Part shown: positions 43,487-54,780 of the stretch, piece after piece | Numbering within the stretch: position 1 is the stretch's first letter | Layout of the letters: each line of letters begins with the position of its first letter | Source: Glandiceps talaboti | Taxonomy: Eukaryota; Hemichordata; Enteropneusta; Spengelidae | Length of the DNA: 64,000 nucleotides | NCBI RefSeq assembly: GCF_964340395.1 | Contig: NC_135549.1 | Location: 31,322,332-31,386,331, forward strand | Reading direction: 5' to 3' | Position numbers and translations under genes: made by a program | The notes under the pieces: model-generated | Told to the model about the DNA's origin: nothing | What the model saw: the letters and a program-made list of their open reading frames with translations, nothing else | Databases searched by the model: none

Positions 43487-44495
43487 ATTATAGTGCTTAC
43501 AGAATTTGGCTATGAATGTCCAAAATCAAGTGACTGAAATCATAAGAACCCTGGAATGACAAAACAGGGACACTTAACCTACCTAATATTATGAAGTTGA
43601 AGTAATAGAGTTTAATGCTGCACTAAATGTGATGATATTATATCGGATCTGCAAAGTGATCAGGGTCAAGGGTCAAACTAATACCAGAGGTCTTTATGGA
43701 GTCTTTTACTGTTTTACCGCTTTATGAAATGTAACTCATGCATTACAGTTATGATATAATTATACTGTAAGTTTAACTCTGACACCTACAGAAAATCTTA
43801 AGAAGTTGTTTACTCTTTGCAAGATAGTTTTAGGGAAGAAATCAAAGATTTCCTCTTCATGAATCGAAATCAGCACGTGTAGTTAGTTAAAGTATAGCCT
43901 CAGCTGTGTACTACTAACTTTCGCTCGTGCACCCAAGAAAAGCCATTGGTACAAGCTGAAAGTGCTTTCAAAGGATGTTTCGCAAGAAAAATGGTTCGAT
44001 TTACATAATCACAAAACCCGGCATTGACAGAGGTTGACCGATGTGTCAAGGGTCTTCGACAATGTATATCTTTTGGACTGTGTATATATTATCCATAAGT
44101 AATATGGAAACAGGTTGAAATCATGATCGTCGTCGAAGGTGCTGATTTTTGGCCATTTGATTTATCGAGTATACAGTTACAACACATTAGATTTCACTGT
44201 GTATGATATTACGATTAAGTTATTGTATTCAACAAAACGTTTTCAAGTAAAGTTCCGGTTGCTGCTAGTGCAGCTTTAAACTCGGCCAGTGCGTGTCGAG
44301 AACCACCTATTGATGGATCGTCGATTATAGGCCGTAGAATGTTGTTGCCGCTCAATACATTAGAAAGTCCAGTAGGAGAGATTGTAAGGCCTAAAAAAAA
44401 TAATTGTTTGGTTCCGGAATAAATAATAAAATCGCAAAAACTGTGAAGTCTCAGGAGAAATATTGGATGCAGAAACTGACATCGCCTTAAAAAGA
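41659..44495. other. Intergenic DNA upstream of the HSPA12-like gene
   Basis: (GT)n at 41895-41962 and (ATC)n at 43434-43486. An imperfect inverted repeat of about 60 bp is at 42831-43041. The promoter of the HSPA12-like gene should lie just above 41659, but no clear TATA box or heat-shock element cluster was recognised. No other gene seen. Confidence 0.5.
42831..43041. repeat. Imperfect ~60-bp inverted repeat with ~80-bp loop
   Basis: Left arm about 42835-42893 (GTATTCAATTAAACTTTTGT ... TACCTGAAATTTTT) and right arm about 42975-43037, whose complement reads GTACTATTCAATTTAACTTT ... TACCTGAAATTGTC. Mismatches and small gaps are scattered. It looks like an old MITE; target duplications were not identified. 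Confidence 0.65.
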
Positions 44496-44539
44496 CAAAA
44501 TAAAAGGGTGACCCTAAAACGAATGACAACCTGAATGAC

Positions 44540-45465
44540 GGAAAACGAATGACAGCATTTCTTGGTGGTAAACAGTGGAATGACACCCTTTTCTACATTC
44601 AGTTAGTTGAATGATACCCTCTGCACTGTAAAACCAGTGGAATGACAGCCGCCACTCTATAAAATAAGTGGAATGACAGCATTTTGAATGCTTTGGAACT
44701 GGAATGACAGCATTTCTACGTGGTAAACAGTGGAATGACACCCCTTTCTACATTCAGTTAGTTGAATGACACCCTCTGCACTGTAGAACCACAGGAATGA
44801 CAGCCACCACTCTATAAAATAAGTGGAATGACAGCATTTTCAATGCTTTAGAACTGGAATGACAGCATTTCAAGGTGGTAAACAGTGGAATGACACCCTT
44901 TTCTACATTCAGTTAGTTGAATGACACCCTATGCACTGTAGAACAACTGGAATGACAGCCGCCACTCTATAAAATAAGTGGAATGACAGCATTTTCAATG
45001 CCTTGGAACTGGAATGACAGCATTTCTAGGTGGTAAACAGTGGAATGACACCCTTTTCTACATTCAGTTAGTTGAATGACACCCTCTGCACTGTAGAACC
45101 ACTGGAATGACAGCCGCCACTCTATAAAATAAGTGGAATGACAGCATTTTCAATGCTTTGGAACTGGAATGACAGTATATCTTGGTGGTAAACAGTGGAA
45201 TGACACCCTTTTCTACATTCAGTTAGTTGAATGACACCCTCTGCACTGTAAAACCAGTGGAATGACAGCCGCCACTCTATAAAATAAGTGGAATGGCAGC
45301 ATTTTCAATGCTTTAGAACTGGAATGACAGCATTTCTAGGTGGTAAACAGTGGAATGACACCCTTTTCTACTTTCAGTTAGTTTAATGACACCCTTTACA
45401 CTTAAAACCAGTGGAATGATAGCCGCCACTCTATAGAATAAGTGGAATGACATCATTTCCAATTG
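44540..45465 (+). repeat. 155-bp tandem array, left arm (six units)
   Basis: The word TGGTAAACAG recurs at 44566, 44721, 44876, 45031, 45186 and 45341, exactly every 155 bp. Each unit splits into five 31-bp subrepeats aligned on TGGAATGACA (positions 11-20 of each), with subrepeat-specific tails such as CCCTTTTCTAC, CCCTCTGCACT, GCCGCCACTCT, GCATTTTCAAT and GCATTTCTAGG. The last unit, near 45380-45465, is the most diverged. Confidence 0.95.
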
Positions 45466-45497
45466 ATTGAATAGTTAACCAAGCTATCGATCAGCAT

Positions 45498-45754
45498 ATG
45501 TATGTATCTATGTATGTATGTATGTATGTATGTATGTATGTATGTATGCATGTATGTATGTATGTATGTATGTATGTATGTGTGTGTATGTATGTATGTA
45601 TGTGTGTATGTATGTATGTATGTATGTATGTATGTATGTATGTATGTATGTATGTGTGTGTGTGTATGTATGTATGTATGTATGTATGTATGTATGTGTG
45701 TGTATGTATGTATGTATGTGTGTATGTATGTATGTATGTATGTATGTATGTATG

Positions 45755-45788
<34 letters not shown>

Positions 45789-45798
45789 TGTATGTATG

Positions 45799-45832
<34 letters not shown>

Positions 45833-45894
45833 TGTATGTATGTATGTGTGTATGTATGTATGTATGTATGTATGTATGTATGTATGTATGTATG

Positions 45895-45928
<34 letters not shown>

Positions 45929-46250
45929 TGTGTGTATGTATGTATGTATGTGTGTGTATGTATGTATGTATGTATGTATGTATGTATGTGTGTGTGTATG
46001 TATGTATGTATGTATGTATGTATGTATGTATGTATGTATGTATGTGTGTGTATGTATGTATGTATGTATGTATGTGTGTATGTATGTATGTATGTATGTA
46101 TGTATGTATGTGTGTGTATGTATGTATGTATGTATGTATGTATGTGTGTGTGTATGTATGTATGTATGTATGTGTGTGTATGTATGTATGTATGTATGTA
46201 TGTATACATGTATGTATGTATGTTTGTATGTTTGTATGTATGTGTAATGA
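45498..46250. repeat. (ATGT)n microsatellite, ~750 bp
   Basis: Very long ATGT array with scattered ATGTGTGT, ATAT and GCAT variants. The repetitive Met-Tyr-Val-Cys and His-Thr-Tyr-Ile frames on both strands are artefacts. It is followed by a GAAC/GAAT tract at 46253-46346. Confidence 0.98.
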
Positions 46251-46252
46251 GA

Positions 46253-46346
46253 AAGTGCAAGAATGAATGAACGAACAAACGAACGAATGAATGAATGAAC
46301 GAACGAACGAATGAATGAATGAATGAATGAATGAATGAATGAATGA
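46253..46346. repeat. GAAC/GAAT microsatellite
   Basis: Alternating GAAC and GAAT tetranucleotides ending in (GAAT)n, in the loop of the foldback element. Confidence 0.95.
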
Positions 46347-47294
46347 ATTTACCCATTATTAGTCTAGAATTCTAAATGGGAGCTTTGTCCGAGGATAGTT
46401 TCCAATTCGACAGAATGTATTAGAAAATATTGGCATTGTGTTCGTGTGACAGTTTTACATGAATTTGTCAGATTCGTCGCCACTGATATGAATCGATTTG
46501 ACTTATAATCGAGTATATGATCGAGTTATGGTTTATGCCATGTTTAAAACCTATAATAGGCAAGTGAACAAATTTAGGTCAAACCAATGTTAATGGTCCA
46601 AGCAACAGATGGGAAAGTGATCCTTCCAAATTGTGATCCTTGAATAACTTCTCCCTGGCTCCTGTCGCTTTCTTACAAATATTTAATCTTATTGTCATAT
46701 CAATTAAATCAGTATTTATATTTTTTCAAATATTGAGTTTCTGGAATATTTCATTATAGCAAAGTCCAATGTTGTTTGGTCACCAGATATAAAGTTACAA
46801 AATTTATTGTATATTTACAGACTTACAGACAATTAACAGCACACTTGTAATAAAAATTTGTAATAAAATTGCCGACATTTGTAATTAATTGGCGACATTT
46901 GTAATAATTAACTAACGACATTTGTAATAAACGGCCGACATTTGTACATTTGTAGTAACATTGCCGACATCTTAAAGCTGAGTTTAACATTTTAAAGAAC
47001 AGCATTTGCATATAAATTGTCGATATTAAAGTATGATCGTAATCCTGCATGCCAGGAAGTTTTGCGCCGATATATAGCACCAAAAAGGACACACGGCAAC
47101 ATTTTTATGTATCTACTTCTATGATTCAAATCCAACATTCTTTCTTTAAATATCAGAGTTTATCGTTGGTTGGCCTATCATAGTCTTGACAACGGTGGTA
47201 ATTTGTCCCCAAATGCATGACAGTTAACCTATTGGTTGCAAACTGGCTGTTTATGTTTTCTAGAGAAATTGGATTATTTGATGGTCAAAATAAT
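46347..47294. other. Loop of the foldback element, unique part
   Basis: No gene recognised. A small degenerate repeat of 20-29-bp spacing with the core GCCGACATTTGTAATAA occupies about 46850-46975. Confidence 0.55.
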
Positions 47295-47297
47295 TTA

Positions 47298-48842
47298 GGG
47301 AGCCGTCATTATTTACGGTTGGGGGGGGGGAGGTCGGAGGAATTGGTTGATAAGAAGTGGAAATTCAACTGCCCCCCCACCCCATCCTGCAGGGAAAAAA
47401 TCAATGACCTCCCCCCACCTGACTTTAGAAATTGGGATGACCCCCCCCCTCCCCGTTTCCTTTATATACATGAAGTGGTGGGTATTAAAAAGAGGAAATT
47501 ATATATAATTTATATTGCTACAATTGTATTATTAATGATTATTGGGGTACTTACAAAACAACTTCATTTCAGTAAGAATACTTATTAAGAGCATTCCGCC
47601 ATGAGCCAGCTCTTCTAAACCCCCCCCCCCCCTGTCACAACAATTGATTCAGTCTGACTGACACAGTCACTTTCTTCACTCTCACTGTCAAGGTCTCTCA
47701 TTACAACACCATCTTCATCACTGTCATCTGGCCCATTTTCAACACAATATTTTGTTTATGAAAGCTTTGCATTGTCAACGACTGACTTTCGAAGACAGTC
47801 AGCCATAATGGCTTTCATTTTATCGTGTTTTTTCCCTTTCTTTGATAAGTTATGTCTTTCAAGGTATTTGTCCAATTCTTTAACTTTGAGTTTTGAAAGT
47901 GTTCCACTGAGAGTTAAAGACAACCAATCATACATTTCATATGTCAAAGCATCTTCCTCTTCCCTCTTCCTAAATCTGATAAGACAGATGAGCAACAAAA
48001 AATCCAGTTACAACCCTTGACTCACTTCTTTGTAATTTAAATAATTTAGACTCACCAGAAACAAGGCAAGTCTTGTGAGAGTAAGGGTAACCATCACAAT
48101 AATGTGTGATATTAAAGTAAGCCAAATTCCCAAAGTTTGTTGGAATGGTCATCTGTCTGCTCACAGGTATTGCATCACTGCATAGCTTTGCTTTTAGTAG
48201 TCAATTATCCAAAGAGTGAAATAATCAGGTGAAATTTACGAGACTGTAAGACAGTTTTTTTGCAATGTGTTTTTGAAGTCGAGAATTTCCATTGATATAT
48301 TTACAATCAGAATTTTTACCTTATTTAATACAAAGCAGACACACTTCTAAGCTGAAACAAACTAGTGATGACAAGCTAGTGTTACAGTGACACCTGTCAA
48401 ATTATAATGACTTCAGTACATATTTACAAACTGGGTGACAACCTGACAACTAATTGATTCAAAGTTTGCTTTCAGAGTTTATACTAGTAGTTATATATTA
48501 CTCACACATTTATTTTAAGATATTGTTATATAATTTAGTTTTTACTTTACACACAACTCCACCTTGTTCATGTAGTACATAAACAAATATTTAGGAAAAC
48601 CAAAAGCTTTAATGTTTTGAAAATATTTTCTATTTCTTTTAAAATGTTAATAAAGTTTCATTTTATGTAACAGGTTAAATAATCCTGATATTGTGTTTTT
48701 CGAAACAGATTTTTGTGTAGCCCCCCTACCTTTCCCTCATTTGTCGGTAGCCCCCTGACCCCCCCCCCCCCCGACCAACTCCAATTTTCAAGTGGCCGTC
48801 CAAATTCCTCCGACCCCTCAACCGTAAATAATGATGACTCCC
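47298..48842. mobile_element. PIF/Harbinger-like TIR element, 1.55 kb, in the foldback loop
   Basis: Left end GGGAGCCGTCATTATTTACG then GTTG and a G run, AGGTCGGAGGAATT; the right end is the complement of GGGAGTCATCATTATTTACG then GTTGAGGGGTCGGAGGAATT. The inverted repeats are about 45 bp. It is flanked by TTA (47295-47297 and 48843-48845), matching the TWA target of PIF/Harbinger. It carries minus-strand remains of a SAP-domain protein. Because it sits inside the foldback loop, it inserted after that structure formed or travelled with it. Confidence 0.8.
47640..47998 (-). pseudogene. SAP-domain protein fragment of the Harbinger-like element
   Basis: Minus-strand frame from 47998 (ATG in RKREEEDALTYEMYDWLSL) through a SAP-like helix-extended-helix: LSGTLSKLKVKELDKYLERH then NLSKKGKKHDKMKAIMADCL. 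After the stop at 47756-47758 another frame continues as an acidic tail (VENGPDDSDEDGVV, RDLDSESEESDC). The same order, a YDW-like junction then SAP then acidic tail, recurs in the element at 58273-60354, so this is an element-encoded protein and not chance. SAP motifs bind AT-rich DNA in known proteins. An upstream frame at 48164-47970 (YFNITHYCDGYPYSHKTCLV) ends at a donor-like GTGAGT and may be an earlier exon. No transposase catalytic domain was seen. Confidence 0.6.
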
Positions 48843-48907
48843 TTAGCTACGATCTCTAATGTGGATTAGATTATTTCGTTATTTGCTTGCTAACTAATCG
48901 GCTGAAT

Positions 48908-49045
48908 AGTTCACTCACTCACTCACTCACTCACTCCCTCACTCAGTCGCTCGCTCGCTTACTCACCGACGCGACCGACCGATGACCGACCGACTGACTG
49001 ACTGACTGACTGACTCACAGACGAACGAATGAACAAACAAATGAA
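48908..49045. repeat. Mixed tetranucleotide tract (CACT, CGCT, GACC, GACT, GAAC)
   Basis: Successive short blocks of CACT, CGCT, CGAC, GACT, GAAC and AAAC, as if one tetranucleotide drifted repeatedly to another. It lies just outside the Harbinger-like insertion. Confidence 0.85.
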
Positions 49046-49234
49046 ACGAATGCTAGCTCACACCCAACGTGCTCGCTCGCACACCTGTCCACTCATCCAG
49101 TCGCTCAGAAGATCACCATCATGCATCACAAACAACTCATACATTCGCGTACTCAGATGCTCACTAGCACACTAGAGGAAATATCATTCAAGAAATAGAT
49201 AAATGCAAGTTATAAAACAGTCATTGAAATGACT

Positions 49235-51910
49235 TTATTGCTATAAAGTGGCGGCTGTCATTCCACTTATGCTATAGAGTGGCGGCTGTCATTCCACTTG
49301 TTTTACAGTGAAGAGGGTGTCATTCAACTAACTGAATGTAGAAAAGGTTGCCATTTCACTGTTTAGATATTGGGAATGCTGTCATTCTAGTTCCAAAGCA
49401 TTGGAAATGCTGTCATTCCACTTATTTTATAGAGTGGCGGCTGTCATTCCACTGGTTCTACAGTGCAGAGGGTGTCATTCCACTAACTGAATGTAGAAAG
49501 GGGTGTCGAATTCCACTGTTTACCTACTAGAAATGCTGTCATTCCAGTTCGAAAGCATTGAAAATGCTGTCATTCCACTTATTTCATAGAGTGTCGGCTG
49601 TCATTCCACTGGTTTTACAGTGCAGAGGGTGCCATTCAACTAACTGAATGTAGAAAAGGGTGTCATTCCACTGTTTACCACCTAGAAATGCTGTCATTCC
49701 AGTTCCAAAGCATTGAAAATGCTGTCATTCCACTTATTTTATATAGTGGCGGCTGTCATTCCACTGGTTTTACAGTGCAGAGGGTGTCATTCAACTAACT
49801 GAATGTAGAAAAGGGTGCCATTCCACTGTTTACCACCTAGAAATGCTGTCATTCCAGTTCTAAAGCATTGAAAATGTTGTTATTCCACTTATTTTATAGA
49901 GTGGCGGCTGTCATTCCAGTTGTTCTACAGTGCAGAGGGTGTCATTCAACTAACTGAATGTAGAAAGGGGTGTCATTCCAGTTCTAAAGCATTGAAAATG
50001 CTGTCATTCCACTTATTTTATAGAGTGGCGGCTGTCATTCCACTGGTTTTACAGTGCAGAGGGTGTCATTCAACTAACTGAATGTAGAAAAGGGTGTCAT
50101 TCCACTGTTTACCACCTAGAAATGCTGTCATTCCACTTATTTCATAGAGTGGCGGCTGTCATTCCACTGGTTTTACAGTGCAGAGGGTGTCATTCAACTA
50201 ACTGAATGTAGAAAAGGGTGTCATTCCACTGTTTACCACCTAGAAATGCTGTCATTCCAGTTCCAAAGCATTGAAAATGCTGTCATTCCACTTATTTTAT
50301 AGAGTGGCGGCTGTCATTCCACTGGTTCTACAGTGCAGAGGGTGTCATTCCACTAACTGTAAGTAGAAAGGGGTGTCGAATTCCACTGTTTACCTACTAG
50401 AAATGCTGTCATTCCAGTTCGAAAGCATTGAAAATGCTGTCATTCCACTTATTTCATAGAGTGTCGGCTGTCATTCCACTGGTTTTACAGTGCAGAGGGT
50501 GTCATTCAACTAACTGAATGTAGAAAAGGGTGTCATTCCACTGTTTACCACCTAGAAATGCTGTCATTCCAGTTCCAAAGCATTGAAAATGCTGTCATTC
50601 CACTTATTTTATATAGTGGCGGCGGTCATTCCACTGGTTTTACAGTGCAGAGGGTGTCATTCAACTAACTGAATGTAGAAAAGGGTGTCATTCCACTGTT
50701 TACCACCTAGAAATGCTGTCATTCCAGTTCTAAAGCATTGAAAATGTTGTTATTCCACTTATTTTATAGAGTGGCGGCTGTCATTCCAGTTGTTCTACAG
50801 TGCAGAGGGTGTCATTCAACTAACTGAATGTAGAAAGGGGTGTCATTCCAGTTCTAAAGCATTGAAAATGCTGTCATTCCACTTATTTTATAGAGTGGCG
50901 GCTGTCATTCCACTGGTTTTACAGTGCAGAGGGTGTCATTCAACTAACTGAATGTAGAAAAGGGTGTCATTCCACTGTTTACCACCTAGAAATGCTGTCA
51001 TTCCAGTTCTAAAGCATTGAAAATGCTGTCATTCCACTTATTTTATAGAGTGGCGGCTGTCATTCCACTGGTTTTACAGTGCAGAGGGTGTCATTCAACT
51101 AACTGAATGTAGAAAAGGGTATCATTCCACTGTTTACCACCTAGAAATGCTGTCATTCCAGTTCCAAAGCATTGAAAATGCTGTCATTTCACTTATTTTA
51201 TAGAGTGGCGGCTGTCATTCCACTGGTTCTACAGTGCAGAGGGTGTCATTCAACTAACTGAATATAGAAAAGGGTGTCATTCCACTGTTTACCACCTAGA
51301 AATGCTGTCATTCCAGTTCTAAAGCATTGAAAATGCTGTCATTCCACTTATTTTATATAGTGGCGGCTGTCATTCCACTGGTTTTACAGTGCAGAGGGTG
51401 TCATTCAACTAACTGAATGTAGAAAAGGGTGTCATTCCACTGTTTACCACCTAGAAATGCTGTCATTCCAGTTCCAAAGCATTGAAAATGCTGTCATTCC
51501 ACTTATTTTATAGAGTGGCGGCTGTCATTCCACTGGTTTTACAGTGCAGAGGGTGTCATTCAACTAACTGAATGTAGAAAAGGGTGTCATTCCACTGTTT
51601 ACCACCTAGAAATGCTGTCATTCCACTTATTTCATAGAGTGGCGGCTGTCATTCCACTGGTTTTACAGTGCAGAGGGTGTCATTCAACTAACTGAATGTA
51701 GAAAAGGGTGTCATTCCACTGTTTACCACCTAGAAATGCTGTCATTCCAGTTCCAAAGCATTGAAAATGCTGTCATTCCACTTATTTTATAGAGTGGCGG
51801 CTGTCATTCCACTGGTTTTACAGTGCAGAGGGTGTCATTCAACTAACTGAATGTAGAAAAGGGTGTCATTCCACTGTTTACCACCTAGAAATGCTGTCAT
51901 TCGTTTTCCG
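49235..51910 (-). repeat. 155-bp tandem array, right arm (about 17 units)
   Basis: Reverse complement of the left-arm unit. The word GTGGCGG (or GTGTCGG) recurs at 49279, 49434, 49591, 49746, 49901, 50025, 50149, 50304, 50461, 50616, 50771, 50895, 51050, 51205, 51360, 51515, 51639 and 51794. Spacings are 155, 157 or 124 bp; 124 is 155 minus one 31-bp subrepeat. The series 157-155-155-124 from 49434 repeats from 50304, revealing an 870-bp higher-order duplication. The array ends in the same outer domain as the left arm. Confidence 0.95.
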
Positions 51911-51952
51911 TCATTCAGGTTGTTATTCGTTTTAGGGTCATCCAAAATAAAA

Positions 51953-52913
51953 CATTTCTTCCAATCTGTAATGGTTGTACATTTGGAAAAAATGGAAAAC
52001 CTGAACTAGACACTTACACAGAAAATTACCTACTCCACCTATTCTAAAATTGAGTGTAATCGGAACCACACAGTTTTTTTTAATTACGCCTAAATATATA
52101 TACAGCATTCTAAATATTTATCATACAGGTGTCACAGCGTAGCATATCTAAGAACACTTGTATTATAAAGCGTTTGTCACTCGATAAAAGTTTATCCAAT
52201 CCGCAACGACCTAATAACTCACGCGCAGATATTGTAATACATTGGACATTCCACGCCTTATGCCGTCTTTGGCTTTTATACTGTAATCTCTACTTCTAAT
52301 GTCCCAACAGAACAGGCCAAATCATGTCCTACGTCCTGCCTTCTATGTTCAACTTTCTATATTCTGTGTTTTTCTACTATATGTTCTGTTCTGCAAAACG
52401 CAGCATGTTGCATTGGACCAATCTGATTAAAATCCGATGTAGATGTCGGCTAATCGTGCATTGCTATCTTACCATCGTTATTTAGCTTGAATTGACCTTC
52501 GTAGTACATGTTTACGTTTTTAGCCTGATCGCCTCCTCTACGTAGAGTTCAGCTCTACTATTACCAGTTCGACGAATTGTTTACCGAAAAACTGACCAAT
52601 CCGTTTCTAAGAATTGTACGTACAGTAACCTTTCTCTTTCATTATTGGTACACACTCCATGGGCCAGTTAAACTAGCAAACATGTACTGTGAAAATGTTC
52701 AACTGCTGTGTGTTTGTTTGTTTGTTTGTTTGTTTGTTTGTTTGTGTATGTTTGTTTGCTTGTTTGTTCGTTTGTTCGTTTGTTTGTTTGTGTGTGACTA
52801 TCATTCCCATTGGTAATTCAAACTCATTTTAAATGTAATGATTAATCGAACTCAGTTCTCAAAATTTTCTAACAAAATATTTGTTGTTGCAAATCAACAT
52901 CTTGCTGTTGTTC

Positions 52914-52945
<32 letters not shown>

Positions 52946-53136
52946 GGTGGTGGTGGTGGTGGTGGTACGGTGGTGGTGGTGGTGGCGGCGGCGGTGGTGT
53001 TTTAAAGTTTCTTATGCCTTACTACTTACTGTAACATAACATACCTTAACATCAGTAGTCACTGACAAAAGTCTTACGGTATATATTGGCATATTATATT
53101 TATATATGCATTTTTTTCTCTTATATGTATTTTCAG
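51953..53136. other. Intergenic with microsatellites
   Basis: GTTT tract at 52712-52795 and GTT then GGT then GGC tract at 52909-53000. No gene recognised. Confidence 0.5.
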
Positions 53137-53244
53137 CTTGACCCCAACAACAATGACGCTTTCAACGTGGTGACACCGATAGGATTAATTCCTTTACTTG
53201 AATCTTTTGATTCTGGGACTAGTGTCCTTTTCAATCATGTCTGA
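53137..53244 (+). CDS. Candidate terminal exon of an unidentified gene
   Basis: A strong acceptor (TTTTTTTCTCTTATATGTAT then TTTCAG, ending at 53136) is followed by a 35-codon frame to a TGA at 53242-53244: LDPNNNDAFNVVTPIGLIPL then LESFDSGTSVLFNHV. The composition is protein-like and unlike the surrounding AT-rich DNA, but I recognise no family and found no convincing upstream exon, so it could be part of a decayed element or chance. Confidence 0.25.
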   Translation, partial: LDPNNNDAFNVVTPIGLIPLLESFDSGTSVLFNHV

Positions 53245-54149
53245 CAGCATGTTTTTGAAACATTTTAACAGGAAAAGGGTCATATTTTAGCGAAAGGAAA
53301 TTGAGTGAGGGTCACTTTATACCAGAACGGTTACATTTTACGCTACAGCCCGGACCTGATTTCCACCCCTTGTAATTACTGAAGGTTCCCTAACTATGTA
53401 CATGTACATACTAGTGCATTATATCAACGACAACCTAGACTAGAGATCACATGTACGTACCTTGATGGCTGAACAGATGAGAAATGGTGAAACAAATATG
53501 ATACACCTGCAACACACAATCTCGCTATATCATCAAGCCTTCATATATTGTACATGCTATGGCCACGATATCATTCATCATACAACGATAGACGAGGAAT
53601 TCGAACTTTTCAAACTATTTAAGGGGACGATTCCATCGTTGAAGGAATGATACCATAAATGGTTGTGGCGATAACTAGTATTACCATAAAAGGCATAGCT
53701 GTGTATTTCGCTGATTGTTAAAACGATAACAATAAGAAATGTGACGTCAAGGCTTAGCAGTAATAGTGTACGTACCTGCCAGTTCCATCCACTGCTGCTT
53801 GGTTGGCCGATCACCGACTCTGAGACTTCTGTCCTCCTGGTTCACGTTTTATTAAAAACGAGGTGAGTTTCTTTCATGAAACTTTTAAAACGTGTTTAGA
53901 GAGGAAAATAATGTATATTTGATAAGAAAAACGTTTGCAATTGACTAATGTACTAGTATCACTTGTATAATTTAGAACTATTAATAGGTTTCTTTATATT
54001 TTTGACATGCCAGATAGACCTCTCCCTACAAATCGCGGTTCTTCAACCTGTTAGTCTTCCCTGCGATCTCAGAATTATATCAACCAGATTTAAACTGAAT
54101 GCTTTCCGTAAGGGTAGTCTTGAGCTTTTGTTCCTACACATAATACACA
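53245..54149. other. Intergenic, no clear gene
   Basis: Unique sequence. A short stretch at 53779-53861 is bounded by splice-like signals on both strands (acceptor-like CTGCCAG and donor-like GAGGTGAGT on plus; GGCAGGTACGT on minus) with short open frames each way. The direction cannot be decided. Confidence 0.4.
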
Positions 54150-54152
54150 TAA

Positions 54153-54780
54153 GGGACCAGTCAGTTTTTCCAGCGGGGGGGGGGGGGGGGTTGTCGGTGG
54201 ATTTTTCCATCGGGCCGACAAAAAGTCACTGACCCCGCTATCTGTAAAACCAAAACCCACTATCATTTAATTTAAATTTTATAAAACATGACGACCCCCT
54301 CCCCTCATATATCATATTCATATGACAGGTATTCTTTTATCGTGACTCAGTGTGGACTGCTTGTCCATCTTCCAAATACCTTATAAGATCCTGGGATGGC
54401 ACTGTTATATCATTATTGGCTACACAAGGTAAATATATTCCAAAATGAGTTTAATAGCATCTTGACAATGAAAGGTAGGAGGAAAACTGCTGGAGAAGGG
54501 AAAATGTACACCTCTCATTGGGTCCGAGGAGTCTCCCCTGGACGCTCTGAAGGGTTTATACTGTTAAAAGTCAATATCGAGACTATACAGATCTAGACAC
54601 TTTCAGACAATAATTTTCAAGCTTTACAAGACAACACCAACATGTAAAAAGCAACTACATAGGGTTGAAATACTTTTGAAATAATTAAAAGTTTGATAGT
54701 AAGAGGTAGGGGAAGAGCTTTCAGACAATAACCTCCTTTACAAGACAGTACCATCAAGTATGAGAAACTATTCTTATTAG
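54153..54780. mobile_element. Fragment of the GGGACC Harbinger-like family
   Basis: Left end GGGACCAGTCAGTTTTTCCA after TAA (54150-54152), then a long G run and CCGACAAAAAGTCACTG. The following 600 bp match the interior of 17568-19209 segment by segment: TGTAAAACCAAAA, CATATGACAGGTATTCTTTT, GTGTGGACTGCTTG, TTATAAGATCCTGGG, TTTAATAGCATCTTGACA, GAAAGGTAGGAGG. I could not find the right inverted end, so the copy is probably 3'-truncated or decayed. Confidence 0.65.

Larger units (their letters stand above)
44507..51942. mobile_element. Foldback-type transposon with arms of 5x31-bp repeats, 7.4 kb
   Basis: Two large arrays in opposite orientation (44540-45465 and 49235-51910) share one 155-bp unit and identical outer ends: GGTGACCCTAAAACGAATGA at the left, and at the right the complement of GATGACCCTAAAACGAATGA, followed inward by ACAACCTGAATGACGG and AAAACGAATGACAGC. 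The 10-bp direct repeat CAAAATAAAA sits just outside both ends (44496-44505 and 51943-51952; one extra base at the left), likely a target duplication of 9-10 bp. The loop (45466-49234) holds an ATGT tract, unique DNA and a Harbinger-like insertion; no transposase was seen. Arms made of tandem repeats are the defining feature of foldback elements (Drosophila FB, sea urchin TU). The alternative is two independent inverted satellite arrays. Confidence 0.75.

Noticed and set aside
44215-44741. Minus-strand frames containing MSFHCLPPRNAVI-like peptides
   Set aside because: They are translations of the 155-bp foldback array and its edge and recur wherever the repeat does.
45498-46356. Frames of about 250-280 codons made of MYVC or IHTY repeats
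   Set aside because: Translations of an ATGT microsatellite in all frames; no coding meaning. The same applies to frames in the CTGT, AGAC and GT tracts.
47217-47588. Plus-strand frame rich in Pro and Gly (PPTPSCREKINDLPPPDFRN)
   Set aside because: Produced by the C- and G-runs at the end of the Harbinger-like element; frames in runs of this kind also occur at 26815, 60165 and 61299.
53779-53861. Short exon on either strand bounded by splice-like signals
   Set aside because: Both strands give plausible signals and short open frames; there is no way to choose, and no neighbouring exons were found.
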